DNA of 64,000 bases, taken from the NCBI GenBank assembly GCA_030247855.1, contig JAPDRN010000102.1, positions 1 to 64,000 on the forward strand, written 5' to 3'. Position numbers and translations under genes: made by a program. Each line of letters opens with the position of its first letter. The stretch's first letter is position 1. The notes beneath the pieces were generated by a model. It worked only from the letters and a program-made list of their open reading frames with translations. It was not told the origin of the DNA and searched no databases. Below are positions 44,264 to 57,077 of the stretch, piece by piece. The stretch comes from Knufia peltigerae. Its lineage: Eukaryota; Ascomycota; Eurotiomycetes; Chaetothyriales; Trichomeriaceae.

Positions 44264-46476
44264 TGGGGCGAGCGGTGGCCGACGAAGACCTGATCGTTTG
44301 GCGTGCGCGCAGACGAATGTGGCGAACAGATAGGAGCACCATGCGCCGAACCTTGGATCAGGAGGTAGGGTATTGAAGAAGGGACGTCCGAAGTGGTCGC
44401 AAAGGGGCCAGAGGTCGAACAAGCGGCCAGCGACGATGCGGCTGAGGAGGACCTCGAGATTGACGACGGGGGCAAATGGGGAGGTGATCTGACGAGGTAC
44501 AGGAAGGATGTGGCTGGTTGGGAGGAGATCGGGTTAACGAGCAGGCAAATCGGGCGTTGTACTCCGTAGATGGTGTAAAGATGGAAGGGATCGATCGATT
44601 GATTGATTGAAGAAGATACTCGAAGACGAAGTACAGTCGATACGGGTGTTTCTCTCGAGGGCGCAGATGCGATGGAAACGAAAGTGTCGAAGTTGGCAAA
44701 AGGTCGCTTGGGTTGGTGGTGGTGGTGATCGGGTCAGCAGTGACCAGGTTAGATGAGCCTGTCGGGAAGCCGCCCAGGATTCGAGATCAGCAATGCAAGA
44801 GCGGCGCAGAGGAGAAGGTGCCGTTTTGAGGAGAAATGAGAGGGTGGGCAGCTACTGTATGCCTTGGGTACCTAGGCAAGTCGTTCTCGGTAGGCTAAAT
44901 AATGCCTAACTCACTCGTCCTAGGTACTCCGTACTACTGTAAAAAATACTGCTAGAGGCCCCAGACACTAAACACCAGGGCGTCCAGGCTTACTCAAGTA
45001 GAGCCAACCTGGCCTATCGGTCCAGGCGGCATTTCCGCCTCAGCAGCACCAGCGAGACAAGTAATGGAGATGGCTGGTAGCTTTCTCCATCTTCATTCTC
45101 CTCCCTTTGGTCTCTACTTCAAGGGCAGTCAGTCAGTACTGCGTGTCTTTCGCTGCTCAAGCTTTGCAGTAGCCGCCGACTGATACATGTCTCCCCCGTC
45201 ATTCACTGTCCCAACCATACGCTGCGGAACCTGCAACCTGGAATTCCTTCGGAGGCGAGTTGCTACTGGACTTCCTCCTCCGTCCATGGATGATTCATTA
45301 TCCACCATCACGAGCTTCGTTTCCTTGATTCCCGTCCTTGTTTGTGATAGATGCGCCCATTGTCTCTTCCCCGTCAGCCACTCGCTGTGACCATCTCAGT
45401 TCTCAGCTGCTTTGCCCCATTCACCTCTTTCGTACGGAGTACAATCAAATCTTCACTTCGTATCAACTTAGTTAAGTCTGGCCACTCTAGATCTCCACTT
45501 GCCACCGGACAGCCGAACAGCTTTAGGCTCTCATTGTAGACACTACCCCCCTTAGCTCCAGGGCAAGCCTCCGGAAGGAAATTGGGCCATGGAAGCTACA
45601 GTACGGGTACAGCTTGCCCACTTGGAGAGGTAACTCTACGAATCTCGAAGGTGGGCGAGGTCAGGCTCGATGATAATGTGTGGATGGCTTTGGACAACTT
45701 CGGGGACTGCGCTGTCAGGCTACGGCAACTGTGTCATCGAGGAGATCGTCTGGCGCATACTCCGTAATTTGCCCCCCCTCTTCAGTCGACTCGACTCAAG
45801 GTTGATAGGTTTGTCTACTGTACATACACAGCTGCCATTCACCACACCCCCGGTCTGAGGCGAGGACCACTCCCCACAATAACTTGCAGTGCTAGTTTGT
45901 GATAGATCCGCCTCTGGCGTTCTTCTAGCCGCCAATCTCCAGCTTGCACTCACTTCATCTCATCGTTACTGATCAATAGACGCACTCTCCGCTTGGAAAC
46001 GTTTCAATCGACCTTTCTGGTGGACTCACTGATCACTGATGATTTCCACTCCGGGAGAACAATACAGTACGACTTTCTCTCGCCGACGGTTATTGCCTCC
46101 AGTAGTGAGAATGATGAGGTCCAACGTAGACGCTAGTTGAATAGTCGGGTATTCATGTCAACCACATGCTGTCACGTCTGTGACCATGGCGCCACAACCC
46201 CCAGAATGTGTGCACATCCTCAACCGCCACAACTCTGATATTCCGGATGATGTGATGCCAAATCAAATCCGTGCAAATGTGCTGCTGATCATGTGAAGAA
46301 TGGTACACAATAGGCATTGCTAAGGTATTTTGCTAACCTCTTTTCCAATTATCACATGCTGGTCACTCACGTAATCCATCCCCGTTTCGATAGTCCGCAG
46401 CAACACATGTTAGGAATTCTGTATTGCTACTAATAGTAGGTATCAAGCTATGGACGCGTCTTACAGAAGAGAGCCA
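44264..46476. other. Intergenic, no gene seen
   Basis: A 2.2-kb stretch between the phosphatase start and the P450 3' end. It holds four TACGGAGTA-type motifs (44560, 44925, 45433, 45758), the densest set in the window. A CCTAGG-type stretch lies near 44868 and 44920. Open frames here are short and unconvincing. Confidence 0.5.
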
Positions 46477-48135
46477 TCACATCTCAGCCCATTTTTCACG
46501 CCGAATTTTGACCTTCACCTGAAAGTCGGTGGGTTTGATGAACCAGTTGTTCTCCGTATTCCAAGGGCGATCGGGATGTACAAGTTCAAAGTCAAACATC
46601 CTCACGATCTGAGGTATCAACTTCGACATTTCCAAGAAGGAAATGTGGCGACCTATACACGTTCGTGATCCCAGACCAAACTGGAACGAAAATACGGGTC
46701 AGCCTTATTCAACATGGGAATCAAACTCGGTGAATGTCCAACAACGTACCGGCATGTAATAGGCGTCCATACTCTTCAACCTCTCCCCTTCTTCTTTCTC
46801 AGCTTCGAGCCACCTTTCGGGGCGAAACTCCGCCGCGTCCGGCCCAAAGACATCCTCATTGTAGTGTGCGCACCAGGTATTGATGCCAATGTTAGTACCC
46901 TCGGGAAAGTAATAACCACAAATCTCGACACCACCTTCGGGAACCACCCTCCACAGCGGCAGACCCGTCGCGGCATGCATCCTCAGGGCTTCCTTCATGA
47001 CGGCCTGAAGGTACGGCATTTCTTGACTCTCCTTGAACGAGACGTCCGGGTTACCGCAACGGCCCTGTTCCTCATATTCCCTGATCTCCCTCCTCAACTT
47101 TTCCAGCGTCCTCGGATATTTGAGCAAATTGTACAGGATTGACGACAGGCTCACAGCCGTCGTATCCGATCCCGCAATGATGTTCGACAGTCCCATCATG
47201 AAGACATGATACGGTGTCACCCTCTCGGGGTCTTCTCGATTCGCGTTCATCAGCTTCTCCAAAAAATCCATCGGGGCATTCTCGTCCCTTTCTGCGGCAG
47301 ACTTCTCCTCGACGTCCTCTGGCATTGGAGCCGCCCGATCCTCCGCCTTCCTCTGCTCTATGCGTTGCTGCACGTACTTCATTAGGTAAGTTCTGCCAGA
47401 GGCGCCGCCCATACCCAGGCGACTCGAGAGGGCAAACACGAGGGGGTGCCAGGAGGCGTACACGCCCATGAGCGTCCCGTACCTCAGCACGCCATGCAAG
47501 GCCTGTAGCAAGCCAGCAATGTCCTCCCCCTGGTCCAAAAAGCCGAACCGTTGCGAATATGTGATGTTCCCAATGACGTCGAACGCGTAGCACTGGAGCC
47601 AATGTGCCATGTCGATGGTCTCGCCGCGCGCCGCGAACTCGGTCAACCTCTTGCGGAAGATGGCGGCACACTCGTCTACGTACCCTTCGTAGCTGACCAG
47701 GCTGGACATTGAGTACATCGCCTGGAATCGCTTGCGCGTCTCGGCGTGACGCTTCATGTCACGGTCGGGGAACAAGGTCCACCGATTTGGGTCTGGATGT
47801 CTCCAGGCATCGTACCAGTCCGACTTGGGGAACTTGGAACCAATGCCGTACACCTTCTTCACGATCTCCGGGGAGTCGATGCTATACAGGTCGGCGCCCA
47901 CGCGAACCACAGGCCCATACTGTCGGTGCAGTTCGATATCATCATGTTCCCAGTGGCCCAGAGATAGACGAACAAAGTAGTATATGCGTCCGAAGCGGGC
48001 GAGGAACGGACCAGGCACAGAGCGTAGTGAGGACGTGACGCTCTTGTACAGGAAGACGACGACCTGGGTTGTAAGGACGATCCCGACGGCCCAGATCGTG
48101 TACCGCAGGAGGTTCTCGTAACTTGAACTGGACAT
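46477..48135 (-). CDS. Cytochrome P450 monooxygenase
   Basis: Two exons, 48135-46750 and 46680-46477, give 529 residues. The ATG at 48135 was preferred because an N-terminal membrane anchor follows at once (TIWAVGIVLTTQVVVFLY). P450 marks appear in order: I-helix AGSDTT, K-helix EALR (ExxR), FRPERW, and the heme loop FGLGSRTCIG in the second exon with its Cys thiolate ligand. The 69-nt intron falls just before the heme loop. The overall pattern recalls pisatin-demethylase-like or benzoate-hydroxylase-like fungal P450s, but I cannot fix the CYP family. It has no biosynthetic backbone gene beside it, so a role in detoxification or in a remote pathway is equally possible. Confidence 0.93.
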
Positions 48136-50198
48136 GTTGGGGCACGAGACCCGAGAACCCTCGTGGTATAATTGCCGGGAGCGAGTTTGACAAGACGGCA
48201 CAAAGCAACGGGTTTACAAGACCGACGAGCCTTGTGCCTCCTATAGGTCTCCTAGAGAAGAGTCGTATAGCAGGGAGGAATGAATTCCGTTAGAGAGCAT
48301 CAGTCGGAATTAAAGAGTTCTGGGCCAACCCGGGGGAGAAGATGTCTTGTCGATCTGCCAAATGCGGGTGTCGGGGAAGGGTGGAGGAGGAGTTGATATG
48401 TCTTTTTGCTCAGAGCCTCGGAGATTCTCGACAGCGGCTATTGAACTACTCCGTACTGTATTTGAACGAACCTGGGGATGGAGGTGAGATTCGAAGCTGT
48501 AGAAATGACCTGCTTTGACCCATTATATGTAGGTAAGCAGCATCACTGTCCAAGTTCATCCTGTAACCCACCGTGTGATGGCCCAAATGCCGAGAACGGG
48601 TCATTGCAGAGCATATCCGAAGTGATCTGCTTATTGCAAACTACCGACATTGACATCGACACTGGACTATTGCGCGACCTTTCCTCGGATATTTCCCGCT
48701 TCTAGCGCAGACCCGGCAGCGTATGTATATACCGATTTGAAGGTGCGATAACCATGAATATATTCGAACAGGTGAGACGAGTGCTGACAGCGGTTACCAC
48801 AACAGGCAGCATACTCGTATAGAGTATGGTGTTGTCCTATTGGGCTGTCCGTTCACCATGGCATATGTATTATAATCTGGTACTGAAACCCGAGGCTGGT
48901 GTAAGATATATTTTACTGCCGATTACATTTCCTATCAAAGAAACCTCTGCAACATATTCACACCCTCAAGATGAGCCCGAGCAACCATGTACCTGAACAA
49001 ACCGGCATCACAAATTTGAACCTTGGTTGAGTGTTTGAGGCCCTTTTCGACAGCAACGAACCGAAAGGCGTGTACCCAGTCATATCATCATGGATGAGAA
49101 ACATTATCTCAGGTCCCGTGCCTTGCAATTTGACAAGTGCATCTGTCCTGCTCTTCACGAAACCTGTATCTCCTGTATTACCTGGACCCTACCTGGAAAC
49201 GAGATGGGTGTATTTAGAGCGTGCTCGCGCATGATCTCCTGCTACCAAACTAAAAGCCGTAGCGGTTGAGGTGGCCATACCCGAGTCATTGTGTACATGA
49301 CAACGCAATGAGTTGATATATCTGACTAACCATCTGTCCTCCTCGACATGTTCCTGGGTTATCGATAGGGTACGATGTCATAGCTTCTCGAAAAGACCTT
49401 GAAGTCTGGAGGAAACACGACCAGGAGTGAGGATGAGGAGAGATTGAGCATGAGCGAGAGCGGTACAGCATTTGTTTACCCAACTCTCAGTGCAAATTCC
49501 CTCCGCTCGTAGGATGGAGTATTCGTAGAAGGAGACCTGCCATCCTAGGAGGAGGATTGCTAGAATATACTAGAACGCGAGGCTCTGCGGTAGATACCGA
49601 AATCGACTCGTGTGCGCAAAGAAGGCCCCGAAAGTCGTATGTAGGTGGCACGATGATCAGGAGCTGCGGCATCAACAAAAAGAGAGACCGTGGAGGAGTT
49701 GTTACGTAGACAGTGGGACTGCTGGGCCAGCTTTTGAAGCTCGGCGAGACACAAGCACGCGTCAAGACGAAGATAGAAATGATGCCTGGTGATGCTGGGC
49801 CCCCCTGGTGGGGTGAAGCTGCCCTGATGATCTCAAGCTTTTGTGAGAGGGCGCACTTTCCACTGACGTCATTTCCATCGTCTTGAGAACACTCTTTGCC
49901 CTCATTCAAAGCTGCGACCTTTTCCATCAGACGTCCCCCTGTACTCTTTACATTTTGAAGCTCAAACGCAAAAACGTCGATACACTATCAAAAAACCCAA
50001 ACAACATACTCTTCATCCTACCCTCCAAACGTAAGCTCACTTCGAACAACAACCAATGGCACCTTTCGACACCACTGACCATCTCACAGAAGACCTCACT
50101 TCAATCTAACCTCGCGTGACCAGACTTTCCCTCCTCAAACAGAAACAACTCTACCTTTCCAACTCACCAATCTCCCACCCAAAACCCCGAACTCGAAA
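48136..50198. other. Intergenic, no firm gene
   Basis: P450 promoter side (TACTCCGTA at 48447) and the Rtc3-like gene promoter. A 146-codon frame on the minus strand (49927-49487, ATG start) overlaps the likely Rtc3-like leader. It shows no recognisable domain or coding pattern. Confidence 0.45.
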
Positions 50199-50638
50199 AT
50201 GCCTCGCGGAAACGGACCGGTCACCAAGGTCTTCTACAAAGGCTCAACCGATGACTTCATCGTCTTCATCGAGTCCCCCGAAGAGCTCGCCAAGTGGAAG
50301 GAGGACAAGTCGATCCCGCTCGCCGAGGTGGTGAACTCGTTCAAGATCATGGTCACACACAAACACGGTGCTCAAGGTCAATTGGACGGTGCGTCAAACG
50401 CGAGCTTGGAGAATGAATTCGGCACGTCCAACGAGGACGAGGTGATCAAGAAGATTCTCGAACAAGGCCAGCCGCAGATTATCCAGGTAAGTTGCTTCGG
50501 TAAAAACCCGCAACCTCTGATGAGTGGCAAAGTGGTGTGGACGTTGAGCTGATTGTTACTTCCACTCTTTAGAATCCTGAACGTGGCGGGGATCGTAACG
50601 AGACCATGGGTCCCAGACAAGGACATCCTACCGCATAG
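50199..50638 (+). CDS. RTC3: Rtc3-like protein with SBDS-type domain
   Basis: Exons 50199-50486 and 50573-50638 join in phase into 117 residues. The sequence MPRGNGPVTKVFYKG, then FKIMVTHKHGAQGQLD and LENEFGTSNEDEVIKKIL, matches the small fungal Rtc3/YHR087W family. This family is a single SBDS N-terminal-like domain. Yeast Rtc3 has been tied to RNA metabolism, stress and telomere-capping screens. The exact biochemical role is not settled. The C-terminus, encoded by the short second exon, is hydrophilic (NPERGGDRNETMGPRQ). The ATG context (AAAATGCC) is good and the upstream leader is pyrimidine-rich. Confidence 0.9.
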
Positions 50639-51865
50639 GACAGCTTGTGCTCCAAAAGCAAAGGCCGCCCTAGGTGCTGAACAATGTCTCAAATGGCTTA
50701 CTCCTCCATTTGCGCAGGGTTGCTAGGCGGAAACATCAAAGCACTCATGCCCCGGAAGGGAGGCGCAATATTGATGATACCACTCGTGAAATGCCGAAAT
50801 GCCGAAAGACCTTGAACTCAGGCATGACATTGAGGCTAGATGCATTATTTGGTGGCGAGAAGGAAAGGAAAGGGCAAAGGCGTTTAAAGCAGTTTTCATA
50901 CACTGTTGCTACATGGCCATGATACTGGAGGGGCATATTCCAATATCCATTACGTACTCAATCATGAAGCCACTTTGACCCTGTCGTATAGTTCAGTTGT
51001 ATCGTGATTGAAGGTTTCTATCCCTCTTGATCAGTAACAGTAGTGTGGTTCTTGAGACTTACTCGACCTAATTTGCGCCTCGTTCTGATCTGTATAGTCT
51101 AGAGATGTGTTCGCTGGGGTTTGAAAATGAGTTGGGACAGGGACAAATTTTACGAGATAGGGAAAAGAACTAGAACGAGATCTCGTGTGGGCTTTTTTCC
51201 GTGCCCTTTTATTCTTCTCTCACCGCTACATACTTGATGTGTATCAGGGGGAGGGGGCTCGATCCCTTTTCTTCAGAAAGAAAAACCGCTTCTCTTCTTT
51301 CTCTTTCGACCCGTCACAAGTCAACTTTCCAGACTGTTCTCCCAAACCTTGCTGTTCTTCTTCTTCTCATGCTCCAAAAAATCGAATCGTAGGAATACTG
51401 GATTTCTAATCGTACATGATTGAGAGCCCATTTGCAAAGGGTAAGAGGCTCCGTTTTCCGGCGCCGTCCGCGTGCAGCCTGGACTCTTTCGTCTCGTCCC
51501 AAAACAGGAAAGGGGCAAATTGTTAAAATGGGAGGGTATGAGTGGTATCTTTCTTTTTCGCATCGCTTGCTCAAAAAAAATCTCAAAACATTGGTGGTGG
51601 TGGGTTGGGGGACGACCCACGAGGCAAAAAAGAAGCAGAGGCAGAGAGGCACAAAACACCTTCCAATGGTATAATCAAAAACTTCACTTCCACAAAAGAA
51701 GTAATCTTGGTAGCCATGTACGAGCGACTTCTGAACCATGACAAAAACCGTGAGACGTGATGCGACAAAGTCGAGTTTCGTAGATAGGAATGGTGGGAGG
51801 AAGTCTTAAGAGTGAGAGACCAGCCATAACACAGACCATCCCCATCGTAATGGTACAGACGACTC
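50639..51865. other. Convergent 3' region, no gene seen
   Basis: Convergent 3' flanks of the Rtc3-like and NoxA genes. Overlapping frames of 60-141 codons at 51180-51970 occur on both strands and have low-complexity composition. I regard them as chance or UTR. Confidence 0.45.
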
Positions 51866-53580
51866 TTAGAAATGTTCCTTCCAGAATCTGAACTTGACAA
51901 GGTCATTGCTGGTGTACTTGCAGGCGTCCTTGATCTCACGGGCTGCCGCGCCAGGACCGCAAAAGTACACACCGACCGAAGCCTTCATCTGTGCGGTGAT
52001 GCTCGCTTCTTTGACGTCTAGGTACGTCTGGTCCATGAGGCCATCCCGCATTGCACCAAACAAACGTTTAAAGTCTGGTCGACCGTACTGCGTCTTGGTA
52101 CGAAGTTCAGTGAGAGGATCAACAGCATTGCCCACCGTGTTGAGGTAGATGTTGGCCGCGGTGTTCTGGTCGACCTTCTGTGTGAGGTATGTGTGGATGC
52201 GAAGGAATTCAGGTCCACCCACAGACTGGGCGGCTTGGGCAGATTGCTGCTCAAGAGATGAGAGAAGCGTCTGGAACCACTCGAAAGATTCGATGCTTCG
52301 GGTCACCCAAAGGAATTCGACTCGCTTAAGACGACGGGGTGGGTTAGGCCCAGCTCGAATGTTGTAGATGTGCTTGAGCACAGAGGCCCAGGGGGTAACT
52401 CCAATCCCTGTACCGATGAGGACGGCGATTTCGTTGTCGAAGACATCCTCGGCAGGAGCACCGTAAGGTCCATCAATTCGGATGGCAGGCATCTCCTGGC
52501 CGGCTGACAGGGCAATTTCGTAGATTCCGTTATTTTCCTCGCCATCGAATTGCTTCGCCTGCGCAGGTCCACAACCCAGGGCATCGCCCACTGCTTTGGT
52601 CCAGTCACCAACTTGGCGGACATGGATGGAGATGTATGGATCAAATGGGCACGATGTGATGGTGAATGGATGCCACTGCTGGCTTGAAACGGCTGGGATG
52701 TTGATGAAGAGCCACTGGCCGGCCTTGTATTTCATGCTTGGCTTTTGGAACTGAATTTCCATAGCGTCGTACGGATGACGAATGACCTTGTAGATCTTGG
52801 TGTCTCGCCTTGCTCGGATCTCTCTGTAGAGACGTTCGCCGAGGTATAAGCCACCTCCCCAGAGTTCCCATCGCCATCCTTCGTAGCCGAGGCAGTGGCC
52901 CCAGAAGTTTTTCCCTGCAAAGGGAGAGAATGGTTGAGCTGTATCTCGGACGAAGCATCCGGTGGCGTGGGTATACAAGCCCAGGAAAAAAGGGATAAAG
53001 AGGTGATGAGTATACCAGAAGGTTTCGAAAGACTGTTGTCGGATCCTATGGTGTGCAGTGGTGTACATCAGGAGCATACACAAGAGCATGATGTGGCCTG
53101 TGATGCCGCCAGCTTCGGTGTAGTGAATTTGGATAGCCGAAACTGGTCGAATCTGAGTCTTTTCGACATTGAAAAAGTTGACGTAGTGGGCAGTTACGTG
53201 GACAATAGTGAAAAGGAGCATCGCATAGGCACACTGTCTGTGGAACCATATCGTTTCGTCGAGAGGAAGGAACTTGAACTTTGGTCGGAGAAAGCGCATG
53301 ATGTTACGACACATGGGCAGGAGGATGAACAAGCAATCGAAAGAAAGGACTAAACCAGCACCTCGAGAAATCCACACGGAGAACGTGAGGGTGTTGAGGC
53401 CTGCTAGTCTAGGATCTGCTGCCTGTTTGTACCTGTCCCAATCGTCAACACTGACAATTCCTCCTTTGGTCGAGCGAATCTTGCTTACCAGCCAAACGCG
53501 AACAAGCCCCAATGGAGTGGCCACCAGAGAAGATAGAAGATGATCTTGCTCGGAGAGAAGTGAGACTGTAGGGTCGCCAT
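51866..53580 (-). CDS. noxA: NADPH oxidase NoxA/Nox1-type
   Basis: Exons 53580-53489 and 53432-51866 join in phase (56-nt intron) to 552 residues, the usual NoxA length. The enzyme passes electrons from NADPH through FAD and two hemes to oxygen, making superoxide. The N-terminal six-helix ferric-reductase domain contains LNTLTFSVWISRGAGLVL. Heme-ligand His pairs lie in WFHRQCAYAMLLFTIVHVTAHY and in THHLFIPFFLGLYTHATG. The FAD-binding motif is HPFTITSCP, the NADPH site GTGIGVTPWASVL, and the C-terminus ends RFWKEHF, as in Nox proteins. No EF-hand is present, so it is not NoxC. In moulds NoxA drives sexual development, hyphal fusion and infection structures with NoxR and Rac; those partners are not in this window. 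Confidence 0.96.
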
Positions 53581-56014
53581 GGCTGCGGATCGATCGAAAG
53601 TCGTACGTCTGAAAGTGACTTCCTTGGAGGCGTAACGATTGAAAGTTGTCCTGGTCTTAAGGTCGTGATATATTGCATTTGCACACGCGGCGTGGCTTGG
53701 TTGAATTGGAAAAAAAGGAACGGAAGAAGTCGACCAGCGAACAAAGAACTGAAGGAGAGGCGGTGTCGCTTCAACTGGGATGTGCGATGGACGAAGACAA
53801 GCTTAACTGGAAAAGAGCCGCACGCGGGAGCTTTTGAGATAAAGGGCTGGGCAAATGTTGGATCTCCGGAGAATGGAGACCCGAGATATGAGTCCGATCA
53901 GTCGATCACAAGCCTCAACATACCAGGAGAATGGTATCAATGGTAGATTGGAGTGGTGAGAGTCAAGGGATGAGGCAATGGGTCAAACAAGACAGTTGCC
54001 CGGTGAGGCTCTGCTAGTATGGAAAATGGTCGAGGTCGAAACAGACTTGCGGTGGAACCTGGGACAGTAGATGTAACAGGGGAGGTTTGGCACTTGTTCG
54101 CTGAGGAAAGGAGGGGATTTTCCCGTTTTGAAAAAATGTCTTGAATGCAAATTCAATAGATAATGTAGACGACGGCACTAGAGTGTGATAACAAGAGGCA
54201 ACAAAAACGATTGTGAAAGTGATTGAGCCATGGTTTTAACGAAGTATAGTATCTCTGCAGGACGAGGGTGCAGCGAAATGCATGAGGCCGTGGCGGTAAA
54301 GGCCAACCAGCAGGGCGAGCCAGGGTCTCGGTGGTGATTGTGGAGAAGACCCTGGTCGCAAGATGACCGTGTTTGACCGTTTGCGGACACACCGGCGGCT
54401 ATTGGATGGTGGAGGAGAATCGAGAGGCTGGATGAGACGAATACACGATCGAGCTTGTTGCAAGCCACAGGGTTGGCGAGGGTGATGGAAACGGCTCGCA
54501 GGGGGGTTATTGCTCGTAGAGGTACGGAGTAATCGGGAGGAATACGGGTACTCCCCTCGGCTCGTCGGTCTGCGGGAGATAGATTGTAGTTACCAGTCTG
54601 ATGGTGGTGCTGGTGGTGGTGTCGGGTAGAGAGGAAGCGGAGGTGGTTGATGGATTCCCTATCATTCTCGTCGACAACGATTAGCCGCAACAGCAACAAC
54701 AAGAGGTCGTTGATGGCACGTCAAGATCGTGGCATGATGGGTGATGGTGATTGATGAGACGGCGTGCACCGGTTCAACAAATGATGGCGAAGATGAAGGC
54801 GGTAACGTATCAGATCGTGTCTGCAACCGCCAGCAAAAGAGGCACCAAGAGGGGAAGAAGCGAGTCTAGGCTGAGTCTGGTTAAGGCCCCGAGCCCCCAA
54901 CAGCCTCTCAGTGGCTGCTTTTTCCTGCCCGGAACTGCGCTCTTCTCGAATCACTCGCCTGCCATTTTTAGTTTCCGCTGGGCTGTTTGTATCACATCCC
55001 AGTCTCGGTGTCTTCATTCGTTTGACGGCCTCATCGTGTCGTCCAGTTACCTCGAGATGGATCACGAACCTGCATTTACCTGCCGAGCCATCTATTTTCA
55101 GCGCTTATCCATTCCGCCTGGTCCCTTGCGAGCCTGCCTCTCCATGCCCAATCCCCGCCCTCATCATCCCACCACCACCACGAATCATCACCTTCGCCTG
55201 CGAAAAGAAATGCCAGATCTGGTGAGTCCAGTAGCAAGACTATTGACATGTGGAGTGCAAGGCCCTTGCCAATGTCACTCGTAACCAATGGCCGTTGCAG
55301 TTCTAGTCGCCGGCCGCATTCTCATCGTAGGTCACTCGGTGCTATCTTGCATGGTTGGCAATGGCCAACATTCGACCACAAGACTATGCAATATCTCACT
55401 TTTGAACGACACATCTACTCTTGTTCTTTTCATCTTGCTCAACCTCGAAATTCTTCACCTTGACTTTGTGAAAAATTCTGTGAGTAGATCTCGCAATATC
55501 CATACTCGTGGCAAGATCTCGCAAGTCGCTCCACACCTGTGACACTTACTGTCTCCAAAGCGCTTCAACCACCATTCTGCAACAAGACCACATTCGCGAC
55601 CAACCTGCTACGCGCCAACACACTGTCATCCGAATTTGAGAATAGAGACAGTCTCAGATCACCACTCTAGCCTGCATTCTCTGACTGTTGCTCCCTCGAC
55701 TTACACCTGGGACCCCAGTCTGTGCTGTGACCGGTTCGGCCTTGGACCGAGATCAGCAGAGCCTCCTTGACAAAGGGGTGGGCTCTTGGGCTTCCTCAAA
55801 TACCCTCACAGCCTCGATGTCCTGTTCGTGACCTTCAGACGCAGGCCGTCAATTTCTGCGTGCTCCTGAACCCAGTCATTACATTCACACCGACCTTCGT
55901 TTCTTGGATTGCCAATTTTTTGCTTTGCTTCAAGCATTCACAGACTTCAATTCACTTCGACCTTCTCGACCTTACCTTATTCTTATAAATCATATCTTCG
56001 CCATCATCTTTACC
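53581..56014. promoter_or_regulatory. Long divergent region between NoxA and DUF7727 gene
   Basis: About 2.4 kb with no recognisable gene, one of the longest spacers in the window. It must contain the promoters of both neighbours. TACGGAGTA lies at 54523. The stretch 55350-56014 is C/T-rich and may be 5' UTR of the DUF7727 gene. Open frames of 140-177 codons at 54178-55284 lack recognisable content. Confidence 0.45.
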
Positions 56015-56517
56015 ATGGGTAAACTCATCAAGAACCACTGGGCGCGCCTCATCGTCCTCACGGCTTCCGCCTATCAGATTGCCGCCGCCCTCGAAGGGTT
56101 CTTCTGGCCCAAGATCTTCTTCGACTTCCTTACCAAGGACCTCGATGGCGGTGTCAAGCCATTCCCCGTCTTGCCAATTATAAACTTGGTGCTGGGCATC
56201 TTGACATTGGCGTGGGAATGGCCACTTAAATTCATTGTCAGGACGGCTCCAGGCTTGCACAGAAGCATGGAAGCAAGGCTGGTGTTGTACCCTCTCTGTG
56301 CTTTGAGTGGAGTTTTGCAATACCAAGCCACCAATGCCGCCCTTTACTATCTTATCGGTGTGATTGTATATTTCTGGGCCTTTTCAGAAGGAGAGGTAAG
56401 CCGACTCGTCATGCTCACTGTTGCTGTACATCTTACTGATCTCACATTCTCCAGATGATATGTGCGGAACCCTGGACGGTACCTAAGCGAGGCGGTCGAC
56501 AACCCGGCAAAGTATGA
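56015..56517 (+). CDS. DUF7727-type small membrane protein
   Basis: Exons 56015-56395 and 56455-56517 join in phase into 147 residues. The ATG at 56015 sits in ACCATGG. The sequence MGKLIKNHWARLIVLTASAYQ and the long AALEGFFWPKIFFDFLTK stretch match, from memory, the fungal DUF7727 family. There are four hydrophobic helices: about 10-32, 50-68, 87-103 and 105-122. The C-terminus is basic and hydrophilic (VPKRGGRQPGKV). No function is known to me; the membrane location is supported by hydrophobicity. The 59-nt intron has GTAAGC and CAG ends. Confidence 0.85.
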
Positions 56518-56790
56518 GCTTGAAATTTGGTCTGTGATGAGCAAATGAGTCAAGACAGCATCAATAGTATGGAAATGTTTTCTGACCGTCCAATGGACGG
56601 GTCACGTCACAATGAGTCAGGAATCTCAAAGCAGTGTTATGATTGTCATTAGTAGCAAGCGTGTACAGATTAAGGACTTGATGCCCTTGTATGGCACAAG
56701 AATAAATATTTCCCAAGCTGGACCAATTTTTCCTAGTGTGATAGTGATCAATCAAAGTTCGTAGAGTATTGTTCGTTTGATACTGTGTGG

Positions 56791-56818
56791 GATGATGATG
56801 ATGATGATGATGATGATG
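56791..56818. repeat. (GAT)n microsatellite
   Basis: Nine GAT/ATG units in a perfect row downstream of the DUF7727 gene. Confidence 0.9.
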
Positions 56819-57059
56819 GTTGAAGTTAAGATAGATGGGGGCCATATGCTTTTTGGTCGGCAAGGCTAGGAATTTGTTTTGTATGCGGAGTACCCAGGCA
56901 TGATGAAATAGCCGAAGATCAACAAGACCGTGATTGATGAGATGGTTTTCAATTCAGGCGTCCCAACCTACTAGTCTCGCCTGGATGGATGTCGTGCATA
57001 TTATTTGGCCCGCAACGTTTTTCATTCCCACGCTGGAATCTGATCTTTCTTGGGATCGT

Positions 57060-57077
57060 GTACTCCGTACGGAGTAC
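57060..57077. repeat. Second copy of 18-bp palindrome GTACTCCGTACGGAGTAC
   Basis: Identical to 33239-33256 over all 18 bp, followed by GGGAGAGTAAGC. It lies about 540 bp beyond the DUF7727 stop. Confidence 0.95.

Noticed and set aside
49487..49927. 146-codon minus-strand frame beside the Rtc3-like gene
   Set aside because: No domain, and it overlaps the likely leader of the Rtc3-like gene.
51314..51972. Several overlapping frames near the NoxA 3' end
   Set aside because: Low-complexity, on both strands, partly within NoxA; probable UTR or chance.
54178..55284. Frames of 140-177 codons upstream of NoxA
   Set aside because: His/Ser/Pro-rich composition with no recognisable fold; likely chance in a GC-balanced spacer.
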